A model generated the notes under the pieces. That model did no database searches and was not told where the DNA came from. It worked only from the letters and a program-made list of their open reading frames with translations. The translations under genes were made by a program, and so were the position numbers. A DNA stretch of 64,000 nucleotides. Source: Halostagnicola kamekurae. GTDB taxonomy: Archaea; Halobacteriota; Halobacteria; Halobacteriales; Natrialbaceae. Shown piece after piece: positions 32,813 through 40,979 of the stretch (the first letter of the stretch is position 1; every line of letters starts with the position of its first letter). The DNA is taken from assembly GCF_900116205.1 (NCBI RefSeq), contig NZ_FOZS01000002.1, positions 186,001 to 250,000 on the forward strand. The letters are read 5' to 3'.

Positions 32813-34771
32813 ATGAACTGGCGCGAGGCCGAACGTGAACACGACGACGAGGTAATCGCTGAGACGACGCTCGCACGGATGTTCGAAAACGCCGCAACGC
32901 GCCACCCAAACCGGCCGGCCCAGCAGTACAAGGGCGGCATCTACGATCGCTCGCTCACTCCGTCGGTCCTTCCCGCTGCCGATCACGGGCGATTCCGCCC
33001 GATTTCGTACACGGAAATGCGGTCCATCGTACGGAACCTCGCGGCGGGGTTTCGCGATCTCGGCGTCGAAACCGGCGATCGGGTCGGCATCTTCTCGAAC
33101 ACCCGGATGGAGTGGGCCCAGACGGACTTCGCCCTGCTCGGTGCCGGCGGCGTCATCACGACCGTCTACACCAGTTCCTCGCCGGATCAGGTCCGCTACC
33201 TGCTCGAGGACCCCGACGCGTCGGGCGTCGTCGTCGAAAACGAACGACTCCTCGAGCGCGTCCTCGAGGTCGAAGCCGACCTGGACCTCGAGTTCATCGT
33301 CTCGATCGACCGCCTCGAGGGGTACGACGACCGCGACGATATCGTGACCCTCGCCGAGGTCCACGACCGCGGCGAGGACGCGTTCGACCTCGAGGCCTAC
33401 GAGGAGTGGGTCGACGAGCCTGCGATGGACGATCTGGCGAGCCTGATCTACACCAGCGGCACGACCGGCCAGCCCAAGGGCGTCCAGCTCACCCACCGGA
33501 ACTTCCGGTCGAACGTGAACCAGGTTCGAAAGCGCTACGGCCCGCGTCCGGACAAAGCCGCGGACGTTCCGTCGATCGACGAGGAGACGACCGTCGTCTC
33601 GTATCTCCCGCTCGCACACGTCTTCGAACGGACGGCGGGGCACTTCCTCATGTTCGCCAGCGGCTCCTGCGTCGCCTACGCGGAGGACACGGAGACGCTT
33701 CAGGAGGACTTCGGGCTGGTCCAGCCACAGAGCGCGACGAGCGTGCCGCGGGTCTACGAGAAAATCTACGATGCCATCCGCGAGCAGGCCAGCGAGTCGC
33801 CGGTCAAAGAGCGGATCTTCAACTGGGCGACCGAGGTCGGTCGAGAGTACCAGAACGCGGATTCGCCGGGGCCGGTACTCTCGCTCAAGCACTCGCTCGC
33901 GGACAAACTGGTCTTTTCGACGGTCAGGGAGGCACTCGGCGGCGAAGTCGAGATGCTGATCAGCGGCGGCGGAAGCCTCTCGCCCGATCTGGCGACGCTC
34001 TATCACGGAATGGGACTCCCGATCTACGAGGGGTACGGACTGACCGAGACCGCGCCGGTCGTCTCCTGTAACCCGATGGAGGAGCCGAAGATCGGTACGA
34101 TCGGACCGCGACTCCCCGGCGTCGACATCGAAATCGACGAATCGGTCACGGACGACGACACCTTCGAGGACGACCGCGGCCAAGTCGGCGAACTGCTCGT
34201 CAGCGGGGACAACGTCACGGAGGGCTACTGGAACAGACCCGGCGCGACCGACCGGGCGTTCACCGAGGACGAGGACGGCACGAACTGGTTCCGAACGGGC
34301 GATATCGTCCACCTGCGTCCCGACGACTACCTCGAGTTCCGCGAGCGCGCGAAGCAGTTGCTCGTGCTCTCGACCGGAAAGAACGTCGCGCCCGCGCCGA
34401 TCGAGGACGCTTTCGCCGCGAGCGAGGTCGTCGAACAGTGTATGGTCGTCGGCGACGGGGAGAAGTTCGTCGGCGCGCTGCTGGTTCCGAACACGGCGCA
34501 CGTTCGCGAGTGGGCTGAACGTGAAGGGATTGATTTGCCGGACGATCCGGAAGCGATGTGTCGCGACGAGCGGGTGAAAGCGTACGTACGGGAGGAAGTC
34601 GACCGCGTCAACGAGAACTTCGAGAAACACGAGACGATCAAGCAGTTCCGACTGGTCCCCCAGGAGTTCACCGAGGAGAACGACATGCTCACGCCGACGA
34701 TGAAGAAGAAACGTCGCGTCATCTTAGAGCGGTTCGACGACCGGGTCGACGAGATATACGCGGCGGGGTGA
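32813..34771 (+). CDS. Long-chain fatty acid-CoA ligase-like AMP-forming enzyme
   Basis: 652 residues. The ATP/AMP-binding motif YTSGTTGQPKGVQLTH is at about 219-234; further family motifs are YEGYGLTETAPVVS (about 403-416), GELLVSGDNVTEGYWN and FRTGDIVHLRPDDYLEFRER (residues about 486-505) with the C-terminal lysine region PTMKKKRR. Length and motif set match long-chain acyl-CoA synthetases of the FAA1/FadD15 type. It activates carboxylic acids to acyl-CoA through an acyl-adenylate. The genome segment also holds a thiolase and enoyl-CoA hydratase, but not in one operon. Confidence 0.9.
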   Translation: MNWREAEREHDDEVIAETTLARMFENAATRHPNRPAQQYKGGIYDRSLTPSVLPAADHGRFRPISYTEMRSIVRNLAAGFRDLGVETGDRVGIFSNTRMEWAQTDFALLGAGGVITTVYTSSSPDQVRYLLEDPDASGVVVENERLLERVLEVEADLDLEFIVSIDRLEGYDDRDDIVTLAEVHDRGEDAFDLEAYEEWVDEPAMDDLASLIYTSGTTGQPKGVQLTHRNFRSNVNQVRKRYGPRPDKAADVPSIDEETTVVSYLPLAHVFERTAGHFLMFASGSCVAYAEDTETLQEDFGLVQPQSATSVPRVYEKIYDAIREQASESPVKERIFNWATEVGREYQNADSPGPVLSLKHSLADKLVFSTVREALGGEVEMLISGGGSLSPDLATLYHGMGLPIYEGYGLTETAPVVSCNPMEEPKIGTIGPRLPGVDIEIDESVTDDDTFEDDRGQVGELLVSGDNVTEGYWNRPGATDRAFTEDEDGTNWFRTGDIVHLRPDDYLEFRERAKQLLVLSTGKNVAPAPIEDAFAASEVVEQCMVVGDGEKFVGALLVPNTAHVREWAEREGIDLPDDPEAMCRDERVKAYVREEVDRVNENFEKHETIKQFRLVPQEFTEENDMLTPTMKKKRRVILERFDDRVDEIYAAG

Positions 34772-34867
34772 CGACGCGCCACTTGCTGGTTTGTACGCGA
34801 ATCGTTGCGCCGCGAGCGCTGATTTCGACGAAACGGTTTTACCAGACTCCGTTGTATCGCCGTCGGC

Positions 34868-35536
34868 ATGACCTTCGTCGCCGAGTTCACGATTTCGTCC
34901 GCGGAGTTCTCGTTCGGGGCCGTCCTTCGGGAGCATCCCGGCCTGGCGATCGAGTTCGAGAGCGTCGTCCCGACTCATCACGGGCTCATGCCGTTCATTT
35001 TCGTCTGGAGCGACGGCAACTACGACGAGATCGAACCGCGGATTCGGTCGGACCGCGCCGTCGAAACGGTGACCGAGATGGACCGGTTCGACGACGGCCG
35101 ACTGTACAAGGTGACGTGGTCCGACTCGGTTCCCGGACTCGCGGACGCCCTCCTCGAGTCGCGTGCGACTCTCCTCGAGGGAATCGGGACCGACGAGGGG
35201 TGGACGTTCGAGATCAGGTTCCGCGAGCAAGAGCGCATCGAGGCGTTCCAGGCGCGCGTCGACGAGTACGATATCTCGCTCGAACTCGAGCGGCTCCGGG
35301 CGGAACTCGAGGTTTCGACGAGCACGCAGTACGACCTCACCGACAAGCAGTACGAAACGCTCATCACGGCCTTCGATGCGGGGTATTTCGAGAACCCGAA
35401 GGACGCGACGCTCGAGGAAATCGGCGACGAACTCGGCGTCTCCGAAGCCGCGGTCACCGGTCGGTTGCGTCGCGGACTGACATCTGTGCTCTCGCGGACG
35501 GTGATGCGAGGCGAACGGTCGGGTGGTTCCGAATGA
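34868..35536 (+). CDS. Bat-type transcriptional regulator (HTH_10 domain)
   Basis: 222 residues. The N-terminal half (about 1-135) is the beta-rich domain common to bacterio-opsin-activator-like regulators; the C-terminal half has LTDKQYETLITAFDAGYFENP and DELGVSEAAVTGRLRRGL, the HTH_10 signature (about 158-210). Such proteins control transcription in haloarchaea, often in response to oxygen, light or metabolites. GGTTTTACC lies about 27 bp upstream. The target may be the acyl-CoA synthetase gene next to it (same strand, 96 bp gap), but that is only proximity. Confidence 0.88.
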   Translation: MTFVAEFTISSAEFSFGAVLREHPGLAIEFESVVPTHHGLMPFIFVWSDGNYDEIEPRIRSDRAVETVTEMDRFDDGRLYKVTWSDSVPGLADALLESRATLLEGIGTDEGWTFEIRFREQERIEAFQARVDEYDISLELERLRAELEVSTSTQYDLTDKQYETLITAFDAGYFENPKDATLEEIGDELGVSEAAVTGRLRRGLTSVLSRTVMRGERSGGSE

Positions 35537-35646
35537 GCCCCTGAGTTGTCACCCGAAAAGCGTCCGAATATATTAACGACGATATTCAAGGATCGGGAGG
35601 CGCTACTCGAGGACGTTCGTTGGCGACGTCGGATCAGGGGATCGTA

Positions 35647-35997
35647 ATGTCAGATTCATCGGAAAGGGATCCACATCAGGACGATGAGACGATCACGTAC
35701 AGGACGGACATCCAGCCGAACGAAGGCGTGACTGGCGCGATCGTTCGCCTGCTTGAAAAGCTGCCCGAACGCGTCTACGACGACGTGACCCCCCTCTACG
35801 ACCACGTCGATCCAGAAGCGCTCGAGCACCTGTTCGCCGATACGACCGCGAGCGTTCGGCGTGGAACCGCGAGGGTGACGTTCGAAGACGTCCAGATCGC
35901 TGTTCTGGATGGCGACCGCGTCGAGATACGCATCGTCGACGAAACCGCTCCGTCGACGACCCCCGATCGCAGCGAGTGCGAGATCGATTCGCCGTAA
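35647..35997 (+). CDS. HalOD1 output-domain protein
   Basis: 116 residues from MSDSSERD at 35647 (a further in-frame ATG lies 9 codons upstream). The single domain, with TGAIVRLLEKLP, PLYDHVDPEALEHLF and VTFEDVQIAVLDGDRVEI, fits the haloarchaeal HalOD1 output domain, which occurs alone or fused to response regulators. It is soluble and acidic with no catalytic motif. Function in signalling is assumed from domain association only. Confidence 0.8.
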   Translation: MSDSSERDPHQDDETITYRTDIQPNEGVTGAIVRLLEKLPERVYDDVTPLYDHVDPEALEHLFADTTASVRRGTARVTFEDVQIAVLDGDRVEIRIVDETAPSTTPDRSECEIDSP

Positions 35998-36060
35998 CTG
36001 GGATTCGAACGAGTTCAGACCAAACGACAGTTATTCGCGAGGGTTCGAACCGCGAGTTCC

Positions 36061-36558
36061 TCAGGCGTTCAACCGCCAGATTTCGAACGTGAGAGCGGTC
36101 GCGAACGCGACCCACAGGAGGTACGGGACGAGCAGCGCGGCCGCCGTGCGGTCGACCCGCCGAACGGCAGCGATAGTGGCGACGACCAGTCCCAACAGGA
36201 TTGCGACGACGCCGAGCGCAACCAGCGGTCGTTGCAGCGCGAAAAACGCCGGCGTCCACGCGACGTTGAACGCCATCTGGACCGCGAACAGTCCGATCGC
36301 GAGCCCTCGCCCGGGGCCGTCGGCCCGCCAGACGCGCCACAGCGCGATCCCGAGCAGGGTGAAAAGCGCCGTCCAGACGATCGAAAACGCGATCGACGGC
36401 GGGTAGAACCACGGCTTCTCGAGGGTCCGAAACCAGGCTGTGTCGGTTGAGGTGACCAGCGCCGGCGCGCTCCCGACGGCGTTGACCAACAGGACGAAGC
36501 CGACGAGTTCGGCTATCGGCCGCGGCTTGAGATCGAGCGACCGGACGCTGTATGCCAT
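36061..36558 (-). CDS. tspO: TspO/MBR family membrane protein
   Basis: 165 residues with five membrane helices, the family size. The TspO loop WFRTLEKPWFYPPSIAF (about 42-58) and the QMAFNVAWTPAFFAL segment (about 94-108) are diagnostic. TspO proteins bind tetrapyrroles and other hydrophobic ligands and influence stress or pigment regulation in bacteria; in haloarchaea the ligand is unknown. No operon partner. Confidence 0.92.
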   Translation of the reverse strand: MAYSVRSLDLKPRPIAELVGFVLLVNAVGSAPALVTSTDTAWFRTLEKPWFYPPSIAFSIVWTALFTLLGIALWRVWRADGPGRGLAIGLFAVQMAFNVAWTPAFFALQRPLVALGVVAILLGLVVATIAAVRRVDRTAAALLVPYLLWVAFATALTFEIWRLNA

Positions 36559-36694
36559 AGTCGTTGTACGGATCCGAGCGTCTTATACCATCAGTCGCCG
36601 AGCAGCGCGACGATGGTTGCGATCACCGGGGACAGTACCACCGCAGACCGCGCGGCTCCGACGTTCGAGTGCCAACTCCACTCGAGGGGGGCAA

Positions 36695-36701
36695 CGCTTT
36701 T
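36695..36701 (+). promoter_or_regulatory. TATA-like box before the 39-codon ORF
   Basis: GCTTTTG lies about 25-31 bp upstream of ATG 36726. It is weaker than typical TTTTAA boxes. Confidence 0.35.
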
Positions 36702-36725
36702 GTGACAGACCGTTGGGGACCAGCT

Positions 36726-36845
36726 ATGGACGATCGCCTCGAGTCTACCGGGTGGGTCGCGATCGACTATCCGCGGAGCGGGTCCACAGTGACTCCGAGA
36801 AGGCGGACCACCAGTGATTCCGAGTGGGGAGGCCGAAATGACTGA
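36726..36845 (+). CDS. 39-residue leader-type small protein coupled to the next gene
   Basis: ATG 36726 to TGA 36843-36845. The product starts MDDRLESTGWVAIDYP and is followed by an Arg/Thr/Ser-rich tail ending GGRND. The ORF overlaps the next gene by 8 bp (ATGACTGA), and the next gene's GGGGAGG ribosome-binding site lies inside it. A TATA-like box at the right distance would make this ORF the leaderless first cistron. The presence of a strong internal Shine-Dalgarno site for the second gene supports translation of the first. No family is recognised; it may be a regulatory leader peptide or a small partner protein. Confidence 0.5.
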   Translation: MDDRLESTGWVAIDYPRSGSTVTPRRRTTSDSEWGGRND

Positions 36846-37395
36846 CGGGATCTCCTCGGGCTCGACGCGGGACGAGCCCGATCCGTGGCTCGAGTTGCTC
36901 GCGGACGCGACAGCGATCGAGAGCGAGTTTCGGGACGCGGGCTGGGAGACGGTGCTCGTCGAACCGGACGCCGTCACGCCGATCGATACCGACGAACGGG
37001 TCGGCATCCGAGCGGCGGTCGCGCAGGACCGCTACGCCGTCGTCGAGGGCCTCGTCGACCGGGACGACGTCGCCTTCAGCGCGGTCGATGTCTACTACCA
37101 GACCGACGGCCAGACGATATTCGTCCTCGCGGTCGAACGCGACGACGAGAGTCACCACGCCGTCCTGGTCCCGTTGTACTACGATCTGCCGGACGCATCT
37201 GTGGTGCTCCAGACCGCACTCGCGGAGGGCAACCTCTCGATCTACCTCGACCCGGCGGACGAACCCGAAGCCGAAGTCGAAGCGGAACCACGGCAGGCGG
37301 ACGAATCAGAAGCGACGGACGAAGACCGCTGGGTCGTGTTCTCCCACGACGATCCGTCGCTGTTCGTCGAGTCCGTCGGCGAACTCGAGGAGTAG
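36838..37395 (+). CDS. Conserved haloarchaeal protein of unknown function (DUF7529-like)
   Basis: 185 residues from MTDGISSG at 36838; GGGGAGG 6-12 bp upstream decides this start over the frame's earlier methionine. The protein is soluble and very acidic, with an N-terminal helical part (DPWLELLADATAIESEF) and an alpha-beta core (YAVVEGLVDRDDVAF, TIFVLAVERDDE, HAVLVPLYYDL). An acidic linker leads to a conserved C-terminal segment DRWVVFSHDDPSLFF-like. I recall it as DUF7529; function unknown. It is coupled to the small ORF upstream. Confidence 0.75.
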   Translation: MTDGISSGSTRDEPDPWLELLADATAIESEFRDAGWETVLVEPDAVTPIDTDERVGIRAAVAQDRYAVVEGLVDRDDVAFSAVDVYYQTDGQTIFVLAVERDDESHHAVLVPLYYDLPDASVVLQTALAEGNLSIYLDPADEPEAEVEAEPRQADESEATDEDRWVVFSHDDPSLFVESVGELEE

Positions 37396-37416
37396 CCGCT
37401 CACTCCGTCTTTTCGC

Positions 37417-38265
37417 TTACGCTTCGTCTTCTCGCAACTCCTTGCTGGCGTCGCGAACGTCGCGCATCACCGTCGAGATTCGCTCTTCGGCCTCGAGTTC
37501 CTCCTCGACCGAGAGGTCGACGCCCTCGACCTCGAGGAGGAACTTCGCGACCTCGGTCGCCTCGTACATCACGTCGTCGAGTTCCTCGGCGGTGAAGAAG
37601 TCACACATCGCCCCGTAGAGGAAAGTCGCGCCCGCGGTCCGGATCTTTTCCTCGAAGGAGCTCCGGGCCTGATTGACCGCCTGCGGGGTGTAGGTGTCGG
37701 TCATGAAGGGGACGAGTTCGGGGAGGTTCTCACCGATCTTGGTCATCTCGACACCGGTTTCGGTCCGAAAGTCCGAACACAGACGGGCGATGGCCCACTC
37801 GCGGGCCGTGATGTAGGTCCGATCCCGCAGGAACTCGTTGACCCGGTCGTACTGCGCGCCGTCCATCTTCTGGAACCGGGCGTACTTCTGGACGTCCGCC
37901 GGCACGTCGTTCTCATCGCCCTCGTCCGGGTCCGGCACGCCCGGCATCGACTGCTCGGTCGACGAGTCGCGCTCGTTCGAACCGCCGCGTTCCGTCGATG
38001 GACCCCGTTCGTTCGACGCGGACTCGTTGGAGTTGACGGCCCGTTCCGTCTCCTCGGAATCATCGTCAGAAGGGTCTGTGGCCCCCGTCTCGTCAGTATC
38101 ACTGTCGGGAGTGTCTGTAGCCGTCGTCTCGCCGAGACCGTCGTCGCGGGTCGCCTCGGGAGTGTCGCCGGCCGCTTGCTCGTCGCCGGTCGCTTCCGCG
38201 GGGGTGGTCTCGCTCGAGTCGGAGTCCATCTCCTCGGACTCCGTCCGCGAACCGTCCTCGTTCAT
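37417..38265 (-). CDS. DUF5806-like haloarchaeal protein with long disordered N-terminus
   Basis: 282 residues. Residues 1-115 are a Ser/Thr/Asp/Glu-rich disordered tail with repeated TERGGSNERDS-type units. The C-terminal 165 residues form a conserved helical domain: VQKYARFQKMDGAQYDRVNEFL, YITAREWAIARLCSDFRTETG and TFLYGAMCDFFTAEELDDVMYEA (segments named for recognition; each under 24 residues and shown by position about 119-140, 144-164 and 213-235). I associate this with DUF5806. No enzyme motif or membrane segment is visible. It is convergent with the DUF7529-like gene. Confidence 0.72.
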   Translation of the reverse strand: MNEDGSRTESEEMDSDSSETTPAEATGDEQAAGDTPEATRDDGLGETTATDTPDSDTDETGATDPSDDDSEETERAVNSNESASNERGPSTERGGSNERDSSTEQSMPGVPDPDEGDENDVPADVQKYARFQKMDGAQYDRVNEFLRDRTYITAREWAIARLCSDFRTETGVEMTKIGENLPELVPFMTDTYTPQAVNQARSSFEEKIRTAGATFLYGAMCDFFTAEELDDVMYEATEVAKFLLEVEGVDLSVEEELEAEERISTVMRDVRDASKELREDEA

Positions 38266-38421
38266 AGCCTCTCATTCCCAAGGCCCGGAGATAAGGATTG
38301 TTCTCGAGGGCGTCGTCTCGTCCGCCGCTCGCCGTCGCTTCGCCTTCAGCACTGGGGTACTGACCGCGTCTCGAGACGGGCCCGATCCGATAAACTCCCC
38401 TTGCATTTGGTGTGGTTCTGC

Positions 38422-38430
38422 GTGTTTTAA
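38422..38430 (+). promoter_or_regulatory. TATA box of the thiolase gene
   Basis: TGTTTTAAG lies about 26-34 bp before ATG 38456, without a ribosome-binding site. Confidence 0.55.
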
Positions 38431-38455
38431 GATGATAAAGGCCGTTACCTAGGCT

Positions 38456-39592
38456 ATGTCACAAACGCCAGTCATCGCGGCCGCGTATCGAACCCCACAA
38501 GGGAAAGAAGACGGCGTATACGCCGACCTGCGAAGCGAGGATCTCTCCATCCCGCTGATCAACGAAATCCTGGCCGAGAGCGGCCTCTCGAGCGAGGACA
38601 TCGACGATCTGATGTGGGGCTGTGCCCAGCAGCGCGGCGAGCAGGACAACAACCTCGCGCGGATCATCGCCCTGCTCTCGGATCTGGGCGAAGGGGTACC
38701 GGCGACGACGATCAACCGCTGGTGTGCCTCCTCCATGCAGGCGGTCATCTCCGCGTCGGACGCCATCGCGGCGGGCAACCGCGACGCGATCATCGCCGGC
38801 GGCGTCGAGTCGATGACCCGCGTGCCGATGGGCGAGAGCACGGCGGAGGTCCACCCGCGGCTGGCCGCCGAGTACAACGTCGGCGAACTCCAGATGGGGA
38901 TGACGGCAGAGAAGGTCGCCGAGGAGTTCGACGTCACTCGAGAGGAGCAAGACGAGTACGCGGCCCGAAGCCAGCAGCGGGCCGTCGAGGCGACCGAGGA
39001 AGGTCGCTTCGAGGACGAGATCGTCCCGATCGAAACGGAAGACGGAACGATCACCGAGGACGAGGGCCTCCGTCCGGGAACGACCGCCGAGAAGCTCGCC
39101 GAACTGCCGACGGTGTTCAAATCCGACGGCAGTGTCACCCCCGGTAACGCCTCGCAGATCTCCGACGGCGCGTCCGCGCTTCTGGTCACGAGCGAGGCCT
39201 TCGCCGAGGAGCACGACCTCGAGATCCTCGCCGAAGTCGGGATGAACAACGTCGCTGGCGTCGATCCGACCATCATGGGAATCGGTCCGGTTCCGGCGAC
39301 GCGCGGCCTGCTCGAGCGAAACGGTCGCGACATCGAGGACTACGATCTGGTCGAACTCAACGAGGCCTTCGCCAGCCAGAGTCTCTACTCTCGAGACGAA
39401 CTCGGGATCGACCCCGAGATCTTCAACGTCAACGGCGGCGCGATCGCGATCGGCCACCCGCTCGGCGCCTCGGGCGCTCGCCTGCCGGTCACCCTGATTC
39501 ACGAACTCCAGAAACGCGGCGGCGGCCTCGGACTGGCGACGTTGTGTGTCGGGTTCGGACAGGGAGCGGCGATCGAGTTCGACGTGAACTAA
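38456..39592 (+). CDS. Acetyl-CoA C-acyltransferase (thiolase)
   Basis: 378 residues. Nucleophilic Cys is in [11 protein letters not shown] (about C87), followed by [13 protein letters not shown]-terminal catalytic residues: His in [16 protein letters not shown] (about 334-349) and Cys in [10 protein letters not shown] (about 365). ELNEAFASQ is the conserved thiolase segment. It cleaves 3-ketoacyl-CoA or condenses acetyl-CoA units. The last 34 bp of the coding sequence plus about 50 bp downstream are duplicated in tandem after the gene. Confidence 0.93.
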   Translation: MSQTPVIAAAYRTPQGKEDGVYADLRSEDLSIPLINEILAESGLSSEDIDDLMWGCAQQRGEQDNNLARIIALLSDLGEGVPATTINRWCASSMQAVISASDAIAAGNRDAIIAGGVESMTRVPMGESTAEVHPRLAAEYNVGELQMGMTAEKVAEEFDVTREEQDEYAARSQQRAVEATEEGRFEDEIVPIETEDGTITEDEGLRPGTTAEKLAELPTVFKSDGSVTPGNASQISDGASALLVTSEAFAEEHDLEILAEVGMNNVAGVDPTIMGIGPVPATRGLLERNGRDIEDYDLVELNEAFASQSLYSRDELGIDPEIFNVNGGAIAIGHPLGASGARLPVTLIHELQKRGGGLGLATLCVGFGQGAAIEFDVN

Positions 39593-39767
39593 CGGACCGT
39601 TCGTTCACCTTTTGGTCCAGATTTTCCGAGGCTGTGAGCGAGCGAAGCGAGCGAGTCGGCCGAGAGAAAAGGTGGTCGCGACAGGGAGCGGCGATCGAGT
39701 TCGATGTGAACTAACGGACCGTTCGTTCACCTTTTGGTCCAGATTTTCCGAGGCTGCGAGCGAGCGC
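39559..39767. repeat. Direct repeat of about 86 bp (period 122) duplicating the thiolase 3' end
   Basis: Copy 1 is 39559-39645, covering the last codons and stop of the thiolase gene and the sequence CGGACCGTTCGTTCACC onward. Copy 2 is 39681-39767, nearly identical (GACGTG to GATGTG and CTGTGAG to CTGCGAG). The 35-bp gap between them contains GCGAGCGAAGCGAGCGAGTC-type short repeats. The shared AC-CTTTTGG-TCC segment may be a terminator, so the terminator would also be doubled. Confidence 0.9.
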
Positions 39768-39814
39768 GATACTGCCACGGAGCGATTTACAACGGTGTAG
39801 CGCGAATACCTCCT

Positions 39815-40180
39815 ATGGTCAGTCTCCTGCTAGTCGCGCTCATCTCCGCCGCGCTGTGTGCCCACGCCGGGCTCGTGGGAGTGGTCTACTACGACACCGG
39901 GACGGTCGCGCTCGAGCGCCGACGCTGGCTGTTGCTCGTCGGGCTGATTCCGATCTTCGGCTTTTTTATGTACCTCTTCGAGCGAAGCGAACTCGACTAC
40001 GATCCGTCGACGGACCCCTACGCCGGCGGCGGCTACAACGTTCACCCGTCTCGAGCCGACGATTTTCCGTTCTCGAGTTCCGACGGCCAGGAGGGCGCTC
40101 GAGAAAATAGTTCAGATGGTGTGAGACGTGCGGAAAATGAGTACCGAACAGCCACCGACGATGAAGAACGCACCCAGTGA
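39815..40180 (+). CDS. Small membrane protein, haloarchaeal
   Basis: 121 residues from MVSLLLVAL at 39815; the frame is open upstream into the repeat. Two hydrophobic helices (about 2-26 and 39-55), the second ending FFMYLFERSELDYDP, are followed by an acidic, Ser-rich cytoplasmic tail. The IPIFGFFMYLFER segment recalls the small phospholipase-D N-terminal (PLDc_N) membrane hairpin, but this is weak. Function unknown. Confidence 0.6.
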   Translation: MVSLLLVALISAALCAHAGLVGVVYYDTGTVALERRRWLLLVGLIPIFGFFMYLFERSELDYDPSTDPYAGGGYNVHPSRADDFPFSSSDGQEGARENSSDGVRRAENEYRTATDDEERTQ

Positions 40181-40188
40181 TCGGAACC

Positions 40189-40362
40189 TTACTCGTTCTC
40201 GAGCGCGTCGTATATGTCTCGATTCTCGTCTCGATCGGCAGCCGCTACCCGCTTTATTAGCTCTTGACGAATATCCTTCATCGCTTCGTCGAGTTGGGTG
40301 GCGTTCTCGACATTTTCTTCGGTCGCCATGTCTCGATTATCGGTCTGAAAGCGGTTAATCAT
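40189..40362 (-). CDS. 57-residue probable antitoxin, overlapping the Doc toxin gene
   Basis: ATG 40362-40360 to TAA 40191-40189; 57 residues, or 46 if the second methionine (40329) is used. The first ATG overlaps the toxin stop (AATGATTAA). The product is helical and charged: METHIONINE-led MATEENVENATQLDEAMKD (second start) then RQELIKRVAAADRDENRDIY. Size, charge and coupling to a Fic/Doc toxin suggest an antitoxin that inserts a helix into the toxin. The order toxin-then-antitoxin is reversed relative to classical Phd-Doc, and no Phd-like DNA-binding domain is visible. Function inferred. Confidence 0.6.
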   Translation of the reverse strand: MINRFQTDNRDMATEENVENATQLDEAMKDIRQELIKRVAAADRDENRDIYDALENE

Positions 40363-40843
40363 TCGGGTCTGATGGATCGTCAGTCAACAGGTTCAAACCG
40401 TGCTGGAGGAGTTCGTCTCGCCAGACATCGATTTCGGTCGACAGATCTACTTGTTCAGTATGAGATCGGAGGTATTCGATTGTCTGTTCCTCATCGACTG
40501 CCGCTTGGTCCTTCCCGAACCGTTTTAGAATCGTTCTGATTTCGTCGTCATATTCGAACCGATATCCGTTAAGGAGATAGAATACGACCGTTGTGTTAAG
40601 CGCAGTGCGTTTGTTCCCGTCGACGAACGGATGATTGGCAACGAAGAGTCTGAGAAGGTGAAACGATTTCTCGTGAATTGTCTCTGGTGCCGTTCCGAAA
40701 CTCCCGTCGGCGATGTAGCTCAACGCAAACGCGATGTCCCCTCGGTTTCGAATCCCCGAATGAGTATTCGAATACTCAGAGACGATGTCGTCGTGGATCA
40801 TGAGGACATCTTCAACTGACGGATACCAGAACGAGTCAGCCAT
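40355..40843 (-). CDS. Death-on-curing (Doc/Fic family) toxin
   Basis: 162 residues. The Fic core HPFVDGNKRTA (about 71-81) has the catalytic His, the Asp and the Asn-Lys-Arg anion site; Doc proteins often have DANK where this has DGNK. The N-terminal VEDVLMIHDDIVSEY and GGDIAF-like GIRNRGDIAFALSYIA segments also match Doc. Doc phosphorylates EF-Tu, whereas most Fic proteins AMPylate; the mixed motif leaves the reaction open. An overlapping small gene downstream is the likely antitoxin; nothing suitable is found in the 136 bp upstream. Lower GC than neighbouring genes. Confidence 0.85.
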   Translation of the reverse strand: MADSFWYPSVEDVLMIHDDIVSEYSNTHSGIRNRGDIAFALSYIADGSFGTAPETIHEKSFHLLRLFVANHPFVDGNKRTALNTTVVFYLLNGYRFEYDDEIRTILKRFGKDQAAVDEEQTIEYLRSHTEQVDLSTEIDVWRDELLQHGLNLLTDDPSDPND

Positions 40844-40979
40844 TCGTATCAGAGTGTGGGATCGAACCGGCCTAATTCTTGCTGTCGGTCACTAGCGTTC
40901 CATTTCACCGGAGCGACTACCGCTGACAGATCGCCACTACGGGGGAGCTATTATCGCCCTCGAGCACCGACGCACATCC

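Noticed and set aside
32783-34630. 615-codon minus-strand open frame antisense to the acyl-CoA synthetase
   Set aside because: Shadow of a gene with clear AMP-binding motifs; no start signal or homology.
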